DNA from: Sesamum alatum
Taxonomy: Eukaryota > Streptophyta > Magnoliopsida > Lamiales > Pedaliaceae
NCBI GenBank assembly: GCA_034509735.1
Contig: JACGWO010000003.1
Location: 35,052,466 to 35,116,465 of the forward strand
DNA: 64,000 nucleotides
Direction: 5' to 3'
The notes beneath the pieces were generated by a model. It did no database searches. It was given only the letters and a program-made list of their open reading frames with translations, and was not told where the DNA came from. A program made the translations under genes and the position numbers. This document shows, one piece after another, positions 21,164-33,366 of the stretch (position 1 is its first letter; the number at the start of each line of letters is the position of its first letter).

Positions 21164-22700
21164 CTAGTCCATCTCGTTAAGAATACGTGATGTTTGGCTT
21201 CTACCACGACGAATGATGTCACGCAAAGTAGTGTCATGGACCAACTCAAATTGTGGAACATCCCAATAATCTTCCCCCATCAAAGGATGAAAAGACTTAG
21301 AATATGTTCTCCTGTAAGCCATTATATCATAATAGTCCTTCACCATTGATGGGGCATTAATTCTATATGCAGCGCATACCTTTTGAGCATGCGAGCACGG
21401 GATGCCGAATTGACTCCATTTGCCACATGAACATTCTCGTGCGGCAATTTTGACAACGTGAGTGTTGAATCCATGTCCAGTATGACGTTTTGTCACAACG
21501 GAAGCAGATTGTTGGCGCTGGTTGTATCTCGTCACAGCATGTTCAATACTTTTTTCGAACCAACGTTGGAATAATTTGTTTGCAAAGTCCGTCCATAGTT
21601 GGTTATTACTTAACATGACTCCACTCTTGGCCATCCTCTCACGAAAATAGTGGATTGAACGAGCAAATGCTATTTCCACTATTGCAGTCACAGGCAATCG
21701 ACGAGCCCCTTTTAGAACTCCATTGATGCACTCTGACATGTTGGTTGTGAGAATTCCGCACCGCCATCCGCCATCGTGAGAAGCTGTCCATTTTTCCTTC
21801 TCAATATTCTCCAAGTACACAAACGCTTCTAATTTGTTCGCCTTTATCTCGTTCATTGTTCGATTGAACTTGCTGATTTGATATTCAGAACCAGCTCTCT
21901 AACAAAGGTCCTTCAGTTCCACATTCTTGTGACGACTGTTGAAATTAGAACATACGTGCCGCAAGCAATATCTGTGCACTCCCTGTGGTGGCACAAAATT
22001 TGGAATTGTTTTCACTGCTCTGATGAGACCCGCATTACGGTCAGAAATAAGACACATCCCAGACCGTCCTCTTATAATATGTTTGCTCAACATTTGAAGA
22101 AACCAAGTCCAAGATGCTTTGGATTCTTCATCGATAATAGCAAATGCAAGAGGAAGTACATGTTAATTCCCATCCATGGCAGCTGCAATCAACATTTTGT
22201 GCTTGTACTTTGTGTATAAATATGTTCCATCGACACTGATGACATTCCGGCAGTATTGAAACCCATCGATACACGGTTTGAATGCCTAGAAGACGTATTT
22301 TATCACGTATGCATTGTTTGACCACTGAAAGAATTTATGTTCCCATTCAACAGACGTCCCTTCATTATACTTTTGGAGAGCTCCCATGAAGTTTGGTAGC
22401 TTTCGAACTGAACTCTCCCATGTACCATAAACGGTTTCACGGGCCATCTTCAAACTGTACTATGCCTTTTGGTATGTTATGTCGAACCCTGTGTGGTCCT
22501 TCACAGTTTGTATGACATGCTTGATTCCATAGGAGGAGTCACATTTTACCTGTCCTAATAATAAAGAAGCAATGTACCTTCTGTCTAAATTGCAATGTTC
22601 GAGGGACATATCGTTAACAACACATGTGTGGTCCCCATTATACTTTGTTATTTCTACTGATAGACGTGTAGAGAGTGGCTATCAACCTGGACATGCACCA
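21164..22700 (-). pseudogene. MULE transposase (MuDR type), disrupted
   Basis: Read on the minus strand, the N-terminal DNA-binding part has CVVNDMSLEHCN near 22610. The catalytic region has ISVDGTYLYTKYKHK near 22220 (first Asp) and LPLAFAIIDEESKASWTWF near 22130 (second Asp region). The C-terminal 230 residues from 21856 end with a SWIM-type zinc finger (CSCGKWSQFGIPCSHA). In-frame stops sit after AAMDGN (near 22160), after KDLC (near 21900, where a Trp is expected) and further upstream near 22280 and 22460. The last exon-sized stretch is still open. It would have cut and pasted the element by a DDE-type reaction in the nucleus. Confidence 0.88.
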
Positions 22701-22797
22701 ACAATACAACATGTGGTATGTTGTGCAATAAAACTTGATTCATGTTACACCCATTTTTCTCTTAGATTTAAATTCATTATTTTAAAATTGGTGCAGG

Positions 22798-23444
22798 AGC
22801 AATATGCAGAGGCCCTTCATCTAAGTGTTCAATCTCTACCAACCAATTTCGAAGAGGCTTTGCAAATGCACCAGCGGTTTATTATCGGAATGATTGAACT
22901 TCGTGAAATGCTTTCTCGTTTTCCGAGGGATAATCAGCCTGAACAACAAGCAGCGCCACATGATAATGCTCCGTCTTCATCCCACAGACAAAGGAGAAGC
23001 AATAGTAGAATGTCTACAAGTTCACTTAGAGGTGATGATACTATTGGGGCAGATATAGCTGGTCCATCCACAGTGTATACACCTCTAAATGTATATGAAG
23101 ATTGCTACGTGTCTCAACCGCCCCAACAAAGTGATTGGTTTGATTCAGCTCCATACATGCCAAGCCAACAACCTTATTATGGACAGGTTGATCTTGACCT
23201 TGGGCTTGGTACGAGTCAAACATATGCACCAGAATATAACATCTCACCAATTTCATTTCCAGCATTTGGTGCATATCGTGATTATGGAGAGTCTAGTTCT
23301 GCAACATCATCAAGTCGGTTGCATATGAATGCAGACAATGATGATAATGTTGAAGATGAACCAATACAAAATATGGGTGAAGAAATAAGAAGACCTTGGC
23401 GCCAACGGCACCAACGCACTTGTGGGACGGGCGGTCATTTTTAA
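22798..23444 (+). CDS. Terminal exon of a plant-mobile-domain-like protein carried by the MULE
   Basis: Open for about 215 codons to TAA at 23442-23444 and preceded by a clear acceptor (TTGGTGCAG|GAGCAATATG). The first part, EQYAEALHLSVQ...FEEALQMHQRF, resembles the segment after the plant mobile domain (PMD, also called aminotransferase-like) in transposon-borne proteins. The rest is Ser/Gln/Tyr/Asp-rich and ends RRPWRQRHQRTCGTGGHF. The PMD core itself and a start codon are missing, so I call this a fragment of a gene. The upstream frame (22572-22797) overlaps the transposase on the other strand and is probably not coding. PMD genes are known to travel with plant transposons; their role there is not settled. 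Confidence 0.5.
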
Positions 23445-23534
23445 GAATTGTAATTATTATAATTAATTTTTAAAATTATATTTTTTTAATTTAAATCTAA
23501 TTTTTTTGATGTAATTTTTTTTTACATTTATATG

Positions 23535-23537
23535 CGC

Positions 23538-23572
<35 letters not shown>

Positions 23573-23742
23573 TTAAAAAAAAAGTAGAAGTCGAACTCAT
23601 GGAGTTCGACTTCAAGAATTTTATAAAAAAAAAATAAAATTTCGGTAAAAGTCGAACTCCATAATTCGACTTTTACCATTAATTATATTATATTTATTTT
23701 TATTATTTTTTATTTTTTTAATATTAAATAAATAAATAAGCC
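23535..23742 (-). repeat. Right terminal inverted repeat of the MULE
   Basis: Mirror of the left repeat. It ends AATAAATAAATAAGCC at 23742 and carries two GTCGAACTC...GAGTTCGAC palindromes (about 23587-23614 and 23648-23680) and an (AAT)n run at 23539-23568. Confidence 0.85.
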
Positions 23743-23752
23743 TAGATGAACA

Positions 23753-25062
23753 CCATGAATATTCAAAGTCATTGCTAGGTTCCAAGATTTGGTGGCGTGG
23801 TGCAGGGAGTAATAAATAGGACCTGAACTAAATAAAGCATAATCCACACAGGCACAGGCATTCTCGTAATGATTGTCTGATTTTGAGCATAAAATAACGT
23901 TGGAATCCAATGCGGCTGGGGACAGGTGTGCCTGAAAGGATAAATCCTTGATGACGAGCGTATCTGAATACATCCAAGCAAAAAAAAAAAAAAAAACACA
24001 AGGCTTTCATTTCCATGTGAATAAAGAATTAGGCGTTGAGAACCTGCCAAGACTACTTGCTAAGTTCGGCCGACTTGTGTCTTTTTCTCTTAATCAACAT
24101 TATGAAAATAACTAGTGTGTCGAGCAATTTGGGGAAACTTGAAGGCAATAAAGACAACTTATTGAGGAATGAGTATTAATTTTTAACTAAATGGACAAAT
24201 GACAAGTTATAGAGATAAGTCATAATCCATGCCATTAAAATTATTATATTTAAAAAGCTAATACGGATGGATAATACTATAATAACAGATAATATTAGTG
24301 ATTTAGGTAAACGTCCCACATTAAGTACAGACAAAGAGATTGAACAATCTGTAAATTCCTAAGCCCTTAGCGAGACGTTTTTTTATGACAAAATGTTGAG
24401 TCTCATACGAAATCAAAGCGAACAACACCGATTGAATAGCAAATCACATCATTTGGTGCTATATATGGGAGCGGGCAGACTTTTGTATGAGGGATTGATG
24501 ATGTAAATCCTAGGCTCATACGAAGTCAAAGTGGGCAATAACTCGCTCAATAGGACATTGATCGAATCATAAGTTACATTAATTAATAATAAAAATATAT
24601 TAAATGATAATTTTAAAAATTATCATAAAGAATATATACTAGTGATGATAATTTTAATTTTGTCGCAATATAATTTTAAATAAAATTATTAATGATAAGA
24701 ATTTTGTTTTAGTTGTCACTTTTAATTTGGAAATGAAGGTTTATGAGTAGGCAGGCTATTGCAACGGCTCATGCACTTGTCCGTTGGGCTTTTCACTCTA
24801 TTGGTTAGGTTTTGTTTCTCTGATTAATACAAGCCCATTTGTCTGATCAAATATTATCGAGCCCATATCTGTATGTGCAAAAAAGCCCAATTGAGAAAAA
24901 GTTGGCCCAGAATACATAACAGGCCCATTACAGTGATAAATCTAACTGAGCTTTCCCTTTCCTCTAAACCGACAGCGCATTCGGTGAACCCCTTCACTCT
25001 CAGTTCTAGCAAGCCCCAGTTTCAGTGTTCTATCGCTCGGAAGATTGCAGGAACCAGCAAAG
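23753..25062. other. Intergenic region with LTR-like fragment, upstream of the RRM gene
   Basis: Just after the MULE, an 87-codon minus-strand ORF (23710-23973) runs up to the insertion site; no family recognised. At about 24310-24560, sequence with TCCCACATTAAG and two direct copies of CTCATACGAA(A/G)TCAAAG (24413 and 24512) looks like the end of a small LTR or TRIM-type element. The last 200 bp will contain the promoter and 5' UTR of the next gene. Confidence 0.4.
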
Positions 25063-27045
25063 ATGAGTCAATTGAGCCGAGCCGCGATGAAATGGAGCCG
25101 CCTTATGGAAACGGCGCAGCCAAATCGTCGGCTGCCTTCCACCCTTTTTATCTCGCAGAAGCTGTTCTCTACTGAGGCATCCGGCTCGAGCCTCGGCTCC
25201 GCCGACGATCAATTTCTTCGAACTCCAGGCTCTGGTCTTTACCGTTTTCTCTTTTGATATTAATCATCTAAATTCTATTATATTGTTACTTTCGATACCT
25301 GTGGCAGTTTTACTCTTTTGGATATAGGGTTTAGGGTTTTGGGGTGACATGGGTTTGTCGTTAATATAATGTTGATTTGAACTTCATTTTGTTTTCGATC
25401 TTGTTTTTGCTTGGGTGTTTTTAATTATTCAATTCAAATTTTTGCTTGTTGATGTTGTATGAGTGTTTTTGATGGGTTAATTCTCTTTTATTACCATTGT
25501 TAGTAATGTTTTCTGCTGCTTGGTTAGAGGATGGTTTTGAGGGGAAGAGGGATTAAGCAAAAAGGTATAATGTGGTTAAATGAGGTTGGGAAGACTTACA
25601 TATAGTGAAGCTGTTAATGTTGGAAATTCTACTTTCCAATGCTTACTAGTTGATGTTCAATCAAGAAAGGAACTATAATTTTGGAATGAAAAGCTGTTCT
25701 CCAGCTAAACAGGCAAACATATTCGTTTGATGCATGTTGCGTGGTGGGGTCTTATTTGGAATTGGTGATTTTGAGAAAAAAAAAAAAAAGTTGGCCAGAG
25801 TGGATCTTGCGATTGATTTGTCTTACCTAAGATATCTTCAATCATCTTGCCATGATCTCTTATGTTATTTGGAACTAATAGGATTTTACCGCTCTAAATT
25901 TCTAAATTGGATCTCTCTCTTAATTTTCAGGTTCAGTTTATGGGAGAGTTAATAATATCACGAAGTATACAACAAAGAGTGATATAATAAATTTCCTTGA
26001 AGGATGTAACTTGAATCCGGATAATGTCAAAGTTGAATATACTCGTACCTACCTTCCGAAGTCTATGTAAGGTTCTCCTGGGAAAGCACCGTTTCTTCTA
26101 TATGAATATCCAATTCTTATCTACTGTTAGAATGATAAATTATACGGTTATTTAATGGTGTTCATGGTCTCTTCAATAGTAAAATGTGCTGAGTGTTCTA
26201 AATAGTACTTATATCCCATTTTTGGTCTTATGCAGGATGATTGCGTTTCCATCTAGCTCAGCTTATGATGCCGCAATGAAGGCAATTAATAGGAAAGGTC
26301 GCTTGCTTAATATGATAAGGGTAATTTCTTACAGGCTGTTATGCTTCATCTGTTTCTTTCTTTAATATTCCTTCTATTACCCTTTTTTCTTTTGTATTAT
26401 GAACTTGCATGCAGGCTGATAAAGCTCAGTGGGATGTTACTGCTCCTTATGATGGCAAAGCGGTGAGGATAAGTCTTGGACTTTATGCATCCTATCTTTT
26501 GTTTTCTGCATTAAATTTCAAGCTTAACAAATGGCGTAATGCTTCACCTGCTTTTCATTTGTTTGCTTTTTTTAGATGATTAACAAATTCCCGGTTATAC
26601 ACTTAACTTGATAAGTTATTACTATAGGACAAATTGGAAGTAGTGCATATGGTTGATTTTATCTGGTTATTTCAGATTCTGCTGCACGGAATCCCTCGCA
26701 ATGCATTGATTGATGATGTTGAGCGTTTCCTTTCTGGTTGCCAGTATGATTCATCGTCCATTCAGATGTTTGTCAGGTTAATACCTAAAATGTCATTCTT
26801 GTCCCATAAGAAAAAGCCGGAGCAATTATTAGCTGAAGTTAGCTATGTGTTCTCCCCTATCTGCATAATTTACAGTCTTTACTGAAATTGAGTTCTTTTA
26901 TTAACGATGTAGGCCGACAGATCAAGGCCCCATCAGAATGGGACTTATTCGCTTCCCGTCCCAAGCTTTGGCCATGCATGCATATATTACCAAGAACCAA
27001 GGCTTTTGTCTCAATAATCAAATCACACTGCAAGTTCTCCATTAG
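25063..27045 (+). CDS. Mitochondrial RRM-like RNA-binding protein
   Basis: Six exons: 25063-25234, 25931-26066, 26236-26320, 26415-26462, 26676-26776, 26913-27045 (675 nt, 224 aa), all GT-AG. Residues 1-45 are basic and hydroxylated with a LFSTEASG cleavage-like site, a typical mitochondrial presequence. Two weak RRM-like folds follow: one from SVYGRVNNITKYTTKSDIINF, the second with KAILLHGIPRNA (RNP2-like) and GPIRMGLIRFPSQALA (RNP1-like). Aromatic RNP residues are partly missing, so the domains are degenerate. The protein probably acts in organelle RNA metabolism; no precise role or name is claimed. Intron 1 is long (696 bp). Confidence 0.82.
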
Positions 27046-28521
27046 CTCTAGTTTTCTTTCATGGGGAAACTTTATGTCCCCATCCCCAGTTGGATATCCC
27101 ATTATCATTTATCGGCAATGGTTGAGATATGTAGTCTGGTGAGGCACAAAGTAGTACTTGTGCAATGGCAACTAAGGTTTGTTTCAAGCAACTAATTTTT
27201 GCCTCCATTAACTTTCAATTTCATCTGATCTTGTTAAGAAAAGCAGTGACTTTCTTATTGCTACACATTTTTGAAGCGTGTAATGCCTTACAGTTTGTTC
27301 TAGATAGCTACTCAAACTATCAGGAAATCAGAATACAATAATGGTCGCGGGTGGTAGTCGTGCGAAACTTGCAAATTTTACGTGGGTCTAAATACTGGCC
27401 AAGTAGTAGATCTGTGGTTCGCATTGTTGTATAGTGAATATGATTCAAGATTATTGCTTAAAAATTATCTTCATTTCTACCATATTGTTTCTCAATTGTC
27501 ATATTAGGTGGTTTTCTTGCATGTTTGGTACCACGTAAGATTGCACAGGAACAAACATTTTATGCATTTGCTGTTCTTGGATTGATCCAAACGAGGGGAA
27601 AAATAACAGGATACTTTGGCAATTGTCATATTAGGTGGTTTTCTTGAATGTTCTATACAAGCAAAATTGGCATAAGGCCGGACATTTTTTTCATTTGCTG
27701 TGCGAATCTGTTGACAGAATTTCACTGTTCACAGCATATTCATTGGTACGTTTTTGCCACTCCAGTCGCTAAATAACATAATGACATCTACATTTTGTAC
27801 TTGGTTTAACACCAACAAAATATTCAATTTATGACAACTTCGTAAATCGCAAACCATCTGGAAAATTAAAATGTCCAAAACTGAGTATTTTGTTCGTCAC
27901 GTAAAATTATTGACTCAAAGACGTGTTAGAATATCATGAGTAATACCATAAACGCCTCACACCAAATTAATCCGGAAAAAACGTCTTTTGAATAGTGATT
28001 TCAAATTGAACAGCATACGAATCCATGTCTCTATAATCGAGCTTCTTGGTTGAAAAAGAAACAGTTCAATACAAGAAAATTCTAGATGCAAAAAAAGGAA
28101 AAAAAATAAAAATGTAGGTAAGTAAATAAAAGCAGGCCTCAATTCAAGAAAACATTGTTACTGTCATGAGTCTACCATTTTCAACATCTACAACAAACTG
28201 TCTCTTTCTCCTGCACTTAGAATTCTTCGCCTGCCCAACCACTTTCTTGATTTTGTTTTACTTCCTCTGCTATGCCTGACTGTTTTACCAATTCAAGAAA
28301 GTTTATAACTTAAGCTGACTTCATACCTTCAGGTTTTTTAAATCTTGATGTCCAAATTCATGTTGACTAAGGTACCTTTTGTTGTCGGATTTTATAAAGA
28401 CTCATGTTTAATGAGCATACTCACTTCATGTTTCTTTCTTTTGTCCTCATTCTTTCTGTGATGTTCCCAAGTTCCTGTTTCTTCAACAGGAAAGAGTAGC
28501 CGAAAAGAACAGAACACGGTC
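27046..28521. other. Intergenic region with a diverged 127-bp duplication
   Basis: Near-identical stretches CAATTGTCATATTAGGTGG...TTTTCTTG start at about 27494 and 27621 and are followed by diverged related sequence (ATTTGCTGT... in each), so a unit of about 127 bp was duplicated. The part after 28100 is probably the kinesin-5 promoter and 5' UTR. No gene seen. Confidence 0.5.
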
Positions 28522-31500
28522 ATGGATAGTTCAAAGAAAAATCAGCAGAAGAGGAGGAGTTCGGCTCCTTCCTCGATGCCTCGAACACTCTGGTCTATTG
28601 ATAGCCCCACGAGAGATTTAGAACCAAGTAACGATCATAAGGCCGTCAACGTGCAAGTTGTGCTGCGTTGCAGGTGAGTATTTTTCCATTTTTCCATCGT
28701 CTCAAGTTGCTTGACATGTATCTAAGGTAGATGTTTGTATTCACAATTTCACATTAGGCCTCTGAATGAAGATGAAATCAAGGCAAGAACACGCCTAGTG
28801 GTTTCGTGTGACGAGCTCAAACGAGAAGTAACTGCAACTCAATACATGGCTTACAAGCAAACAGACAGAACCTTTGTGTTTGACAAGGTTTGTGTTGTTA
28901 ATGATGCCATAATAATAGAACTATTCCAACTCAGAAACGTTGTCTGAGAATTTTGGTGCTTCTTGTCTGCTGGTCTAGGTGTTTGGTCCAGCATCGCAGC
29001 AACAAGAGTTGTACGATAATGTTGTGGCCCCCGTTGTTAATGAAGTTCTTGAAGGATACAGTTGGACAATATTTGCTTATGGCCAGACGGGAACGGGCAA
29101 GACTTACACGATGGAAGGTGAAGGAAGACAAGAGAAGGTTTCTTGCCATTTCATATGTGTTGAACTGTTGCCCTCAAATTGTTCTGTCTTGTGTTATTCT
29201 GTCTGCTTTTCAATTCTTATTGCAGAATGGGAAACTGTGTGAGAATTCCGGAGTTATTCCAAGAGCTGTCCAGAAAATTTTCGACGTTTTGGAAAGTGAA
29301 AGAGCTGATTACAGCATGAAAGTGACGTTTTTGGAGCTTTACAATGAAGAAATAACTGATCTTTTGGCTGTGGACAAGGGATCAAATTCCTTGCATGACG
29401 AGCACAAAAGACCGTTGCTTCTCATGGAAGACGGAAAAGGCGGCGTATTTGTTAGAGGCTTGGAGGAAGAGATAGTGTCAACTGCGGATGAATTATATGC
29501 AATTTTGGATAGAGGGTCAGCCAAGAAGCATACGGCAGAGACCCTTCTCAACAAACAGAGCAACCGTTCTCACTCGATATTTTCCATCACAATTCAAATT
29601 AAGCAGTGTAATTCAGATGGATCAGAGCTGATCAAGTGTGGCAAGTTGAATCTTGTCGATCTTGCTGGATCAGAAAACATATTACGATCTGGTGCAAGAC
29701 AGGTGTAACACATCCTAAAATATCCTTTTCATTCTTAGAAGACAACTGTTTTTTCTGCAAGAATTTGACTTGAGAAGTCGTTTCGTTTAGGAAAGAGCAA
29801 GGGAAGCCGGTGAGATCAATAGAAGCTTGCTCACACTTGGCCGTGTTATCAATGCATTGGCTGAGAACTCCGTTCATGTCCCATACAGGCATGTTTTCTT
29901 TTATTAACCGTTTGAATGCTGCACCTTGCTCAGACTGATTTTCTTTCTGAGAAAGTTGGTTTTGGATAATCTGTTGAATCTCAGGGAGAGCAAATTAACA
30001 AGGTTATTGAGGGATTCTCTTGGAGGTAAGACGAAAACATGCATAATCGCCACCGTTTCACCATCCGTTCTCTCTCAGGAAGAGACTCTTAGCACTCTTG
30101 ATTATGCGTTTCGTGCTAAGAGCATCAAGAACAGACCAGAGGTTTGTGACGATAATGATGGTTTCCCGTTTACGTTTTATTCAATCATTGTTCGATTGAA
30201 TAGCTTTTGTGCAAATTTTCAGGTGAACCGAAAGGTGGTGAAATCTACACTGATAAAAGATTTGTACTCTCAGATAGACCGTCTCAAACAAGGTCTGAGC
30301 AAACTGCTTTGAGTTCTTTTCTGATAAATGTTTCTCATACTTAGAAGAAAGCTGCACAAACACAACACAGAAAATACACATTTCATTCTACTTTTTAATT
30401 TTCCTCCATCAGAATTACATGCAGCAAGGCAAAAGAATGGTGTTTATGTACCCCAAGACGATGAACATAGCCAGGAGGCAACCAGGAAGGTGACTAGCCC
30501 AAACGTTGATATATTTATAGCTACATTCTGTTTTTGTCCCTTTCTAATTAAAGCGAGCGTCGATATGTTATCATTTCAAGGTTATTTATCTTTTGCAGCT
30601 AAACATTGAAAATAAGGTCAGATCAGTTGATTCAAAGTTCACGAAAAACGTCATCTGTCGCCTAATTCTAAATGATATTTCTCTTATTGGATACTTGTTC
30701 TGAGCAGCAATTGATGGAGCTACAGGAACTTTACATTTATCAGCAACAGTTAACAGTAGATTTAAAGGATAAGCTTGAAAGCACACAGGTATGGTATTTA
30801 CAGATAATCTGCTGCTGTCTACTTCATTTTTTTGGTAGCCTGAAATGAATGAAATGTGTTACCTTATGTTTGAATCCAGAGAGAACTAACGAAGACTCGA
30901 GAATCATTGTTTAATCTAGAAGGTAAATATCAACAAGCGAACGACGTGAATAAAGATCAGGAGGCCATGATATTCAATATCCTTTCTTCTGGTAAGAGGA
31001 CCATTGCATTATATCTCAGGCGAATTATCTCGATGTTTTACAACAATTTGCCCTCAAGATACAATCCGGGGCTCAACATATTCTTGTTAATTTACAGGAA
31101 AAGCACTCACGGAGAGAGCACTTGAACTTCGATCAGACCTTGAGAGTGCAGCATCTGATGTATCAACCCTGTTTGCCAGAATTGGTTTGTGTTCCTACAA
31201 ATAAAATCTTGAATTCTTTCTAATTTTTTCTTTTCAAATTAGTGATTAGTAGTTGTTCTTGACCCAACAGAACACAAGAATGATTTAGAAGAAAGAAACA
31301 GACACCACATTCAGAATTTTCACTCTCAGTTAGCTCACCAGCTTGAGGAATTGGATAAAGTTGTATCAGCTTCAGCGACACGCCAAGAACGGAACTGGGA
31401 ATTGGTTCAAGAAAATGCAAAATCCTTATTAACTTCAAAAGCTGCGGTAACTTTGAATCTTCTGGATAACGTCTGTTTTCTGATTGTCTGAAATGGAGAT

Positions 31501-33366
31501 TGAATATCATATCATGTTACAACGGTAGGCGATGGAGGAGCTGCTCAAACAGATCCAAGATCTAAAAGATCTTTATACGTCCAGTTCAAAACATTTGGAT
31601 GACTCAGCCGAAGAACTATATCAAAATTCTGAACTAACCTTTAGTAGATTGAGGTCTGAATTATCGGCTCATTCTTCCTGCATTATGGATGTGAGTGTTG
31701 ATTCTGTCGTCACTGAGCCTTATGCTACGTTAATATTCCTTTCGTCTCAGTTGTTCACCAGTGTTTCTTCTGCAGGTTATCGTGGAAAGTTCATCAGATG
31801 CTGATACAATAACTAATGGTCTATTAATCAACCTAAACAATCTTGGATCAAGAATCGAATCATTTATACAGCAACAGCATGAGGTAGGAAACCTGCAACG
31901 AGGAGCCCTTTTACAAACACTTCCTCGTCTTTCTTGATTCACCGGACAAAATCTCAAACGACCATACACGTGCAGACATGACGATTTTATGTATATTGAT
32001 TTATCTATGTTATCAGAATCACATGCGGACCTACCAGACATCCAAGTCCATCTCCGAAAGTCTTCTCAGTTTCTTCAAGACTTTAAGGACTTACATCTCC
32101 AAATTGACACTCATGGAAGAAGATTCTCAAACCATCACTAGCCAGAAGCTGCGTGCCTTGACGAAGAAGTTTGAGGTAGTTCATAAGAGCACAGAGCTAA
32201 ACCTTCCTACCGTAATTTCCTATGAACCGTAGTAAACTCTTCAGTTACCTTTCTTCAGGAATTTGCTCTTGGTGAAGAAAGGCTTTTAGCAGAACAAATA
32301 TCAGAGCTGTTAACATGTTCAAGTTCTAGAAAGAAAAAACTGGCAAGTACTTCTTTCAATGCAATATACACTTTTATAACGTTTTTTTTTGCGATTTTCC
32401 ATGCATATGTTCTGTTCTTCAGATTCAATCGGCAGTAGATGACATACTAGAGAGCGCCCGTGAAAGAAACGAGAAGCTAAATCAGGAAATATCCGACGTG
32501 CAAAATTTCACTGCTGATGCTGAAGAAAAGTGGAATAATTACATTGAGAGAACAGATGGTAACTATGAGGAAAACTCTGCTGCAATAGAAGCTGGAAAAG
32601 GCAATCTTGGAGAAGGCCTTCAACTCTGGTATACACGACGAAATTGCAGCCTCTTTTTTCTTCTTGAAGTCGTGCATGCGTACCGTTTTCCTCATTGAAT
32701 CTTTTACTCAATATATGTAGCATAACAAAGTCGACAGAGATTGCAGAACAACGACGAGCTGCTGAACAATCCCTTTCAGACCTGCTCAAGGAAAATGTCG
32801 ACTCAGTTGTTTCTTTGATTGAGTAAGCTCACCAACTGTCGTTACTACGTTGTTGAGGTCATTTGTTTGAGTCATATCCTTCAAATTTCATGTTCAGGAA
32901 TGGGACGGAAGAGAATGAAAATATCCACGCTTGGTTTTCGTCTATTGCCTCATCGTTTCTTGAAGAAACAGATGAAGCTAGGAAAAAACTTGTGTTGTCG
33001 GTAGAATGTAAGTAATTTTCTTTCAAGTACTATCCAACCTCATTGTCCTAGCCACTTATGACATTGTTCTCTGCAGATCCAGTGAGAGTAGACCATGAAT
33101 CATTGGACAAAATCAATGTCTTAAGTGCTCGTTGTCTCGATGACTTGAAAGAAACGAACAAAATCCACTCCGAGAAAGTGGTTGAGATTTCAACAACTGC
33201 AAGAAAATCCCTTCTTGATGATTACTTGGTGGATGGCTCTTCATGTCTGAGTCCAAAGAAGAGAAACTTCAACTTACCGAGCAAAGACTGGATCGAGAAT
33301 TTTATCGATCGTTCGTCAGCATATCCATTGCAAGCATCATCCAGACCTGATGCAGTTGCAGGGTAA
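28522..33366 (+). CDS. KIN-5: Kinesin-5 (BimC-type) spindle motor
   Basis: 21 exons: 28522-28673, 28758-28887, 28979-29137, 29226-29702, 29791-29888, 29985-30141, 30223-30292, 30413-30489, 30599-30616, 30708-30788, 30880-30991, 31098-31184, 31271-31446, 31529-31690, 31776-31883, 32017-32175, 32259-32342, 32423-32628, 32721-32822, 32898-33007, 33077-33366. These total 3015 nt and 1004 aa, the usual KIN-5 length. The N-terminal motor domain has GQTGTGKT at 129-136, switch I as NKQSNRSH (256-263, normally NxxSSRSH) and switch II DLAGSE. The neck and long coiled-coil stalk follow. Homotetrameric kinesin-5 crosslinks and slides antiparallel microtubules in spindle and phragmoplast. Introns 29889-29984 and 32343-32422 begin with GC. 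Exon 9 is only 18 nt. The exact C terminus is uncertain: a donor at 33363 could extend it. Confidence 0.93.

Larger units (their letters stand above)
20577..23752. mobile_element. 3.16-kb MULE carrying transposase and a plant-mobile-domain-like exon
   Basis: The element (20587-23742) is flanked by a perfect 10-bp duplication TAGATGAACA (20577-20586 and 23743-23752). Terminal inverted repeats start GGCTTATTTATTTATTTAAT and run more than 200 bp. They contain nested palindromes around GTCGAACTCATGGAGTTCGAC and then ATT/AAT microsatellites. Inside are a broken MULE transposase on the minus strand and an open terminal exon on the plus strand. Intact ends and duplication point to a fairly recent insertion, while the transposase is dead. 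Confidence 0.9.

Noticed and set aside
22572..22797. N-terminal part of the 290-codon plus-strand ORF in the MULE
   Set aside because: It is antisense to the transposase zinc-finger region; a splice acceptor at 22797 marks a better start of the real exon.
28953..29708. 251-codon unspliced ORF over kinesin-5 exons 3 and 4
   Set aside because: Reads through an intron in the wrong frame at its start; the spliced model restores the continuous motor domain.
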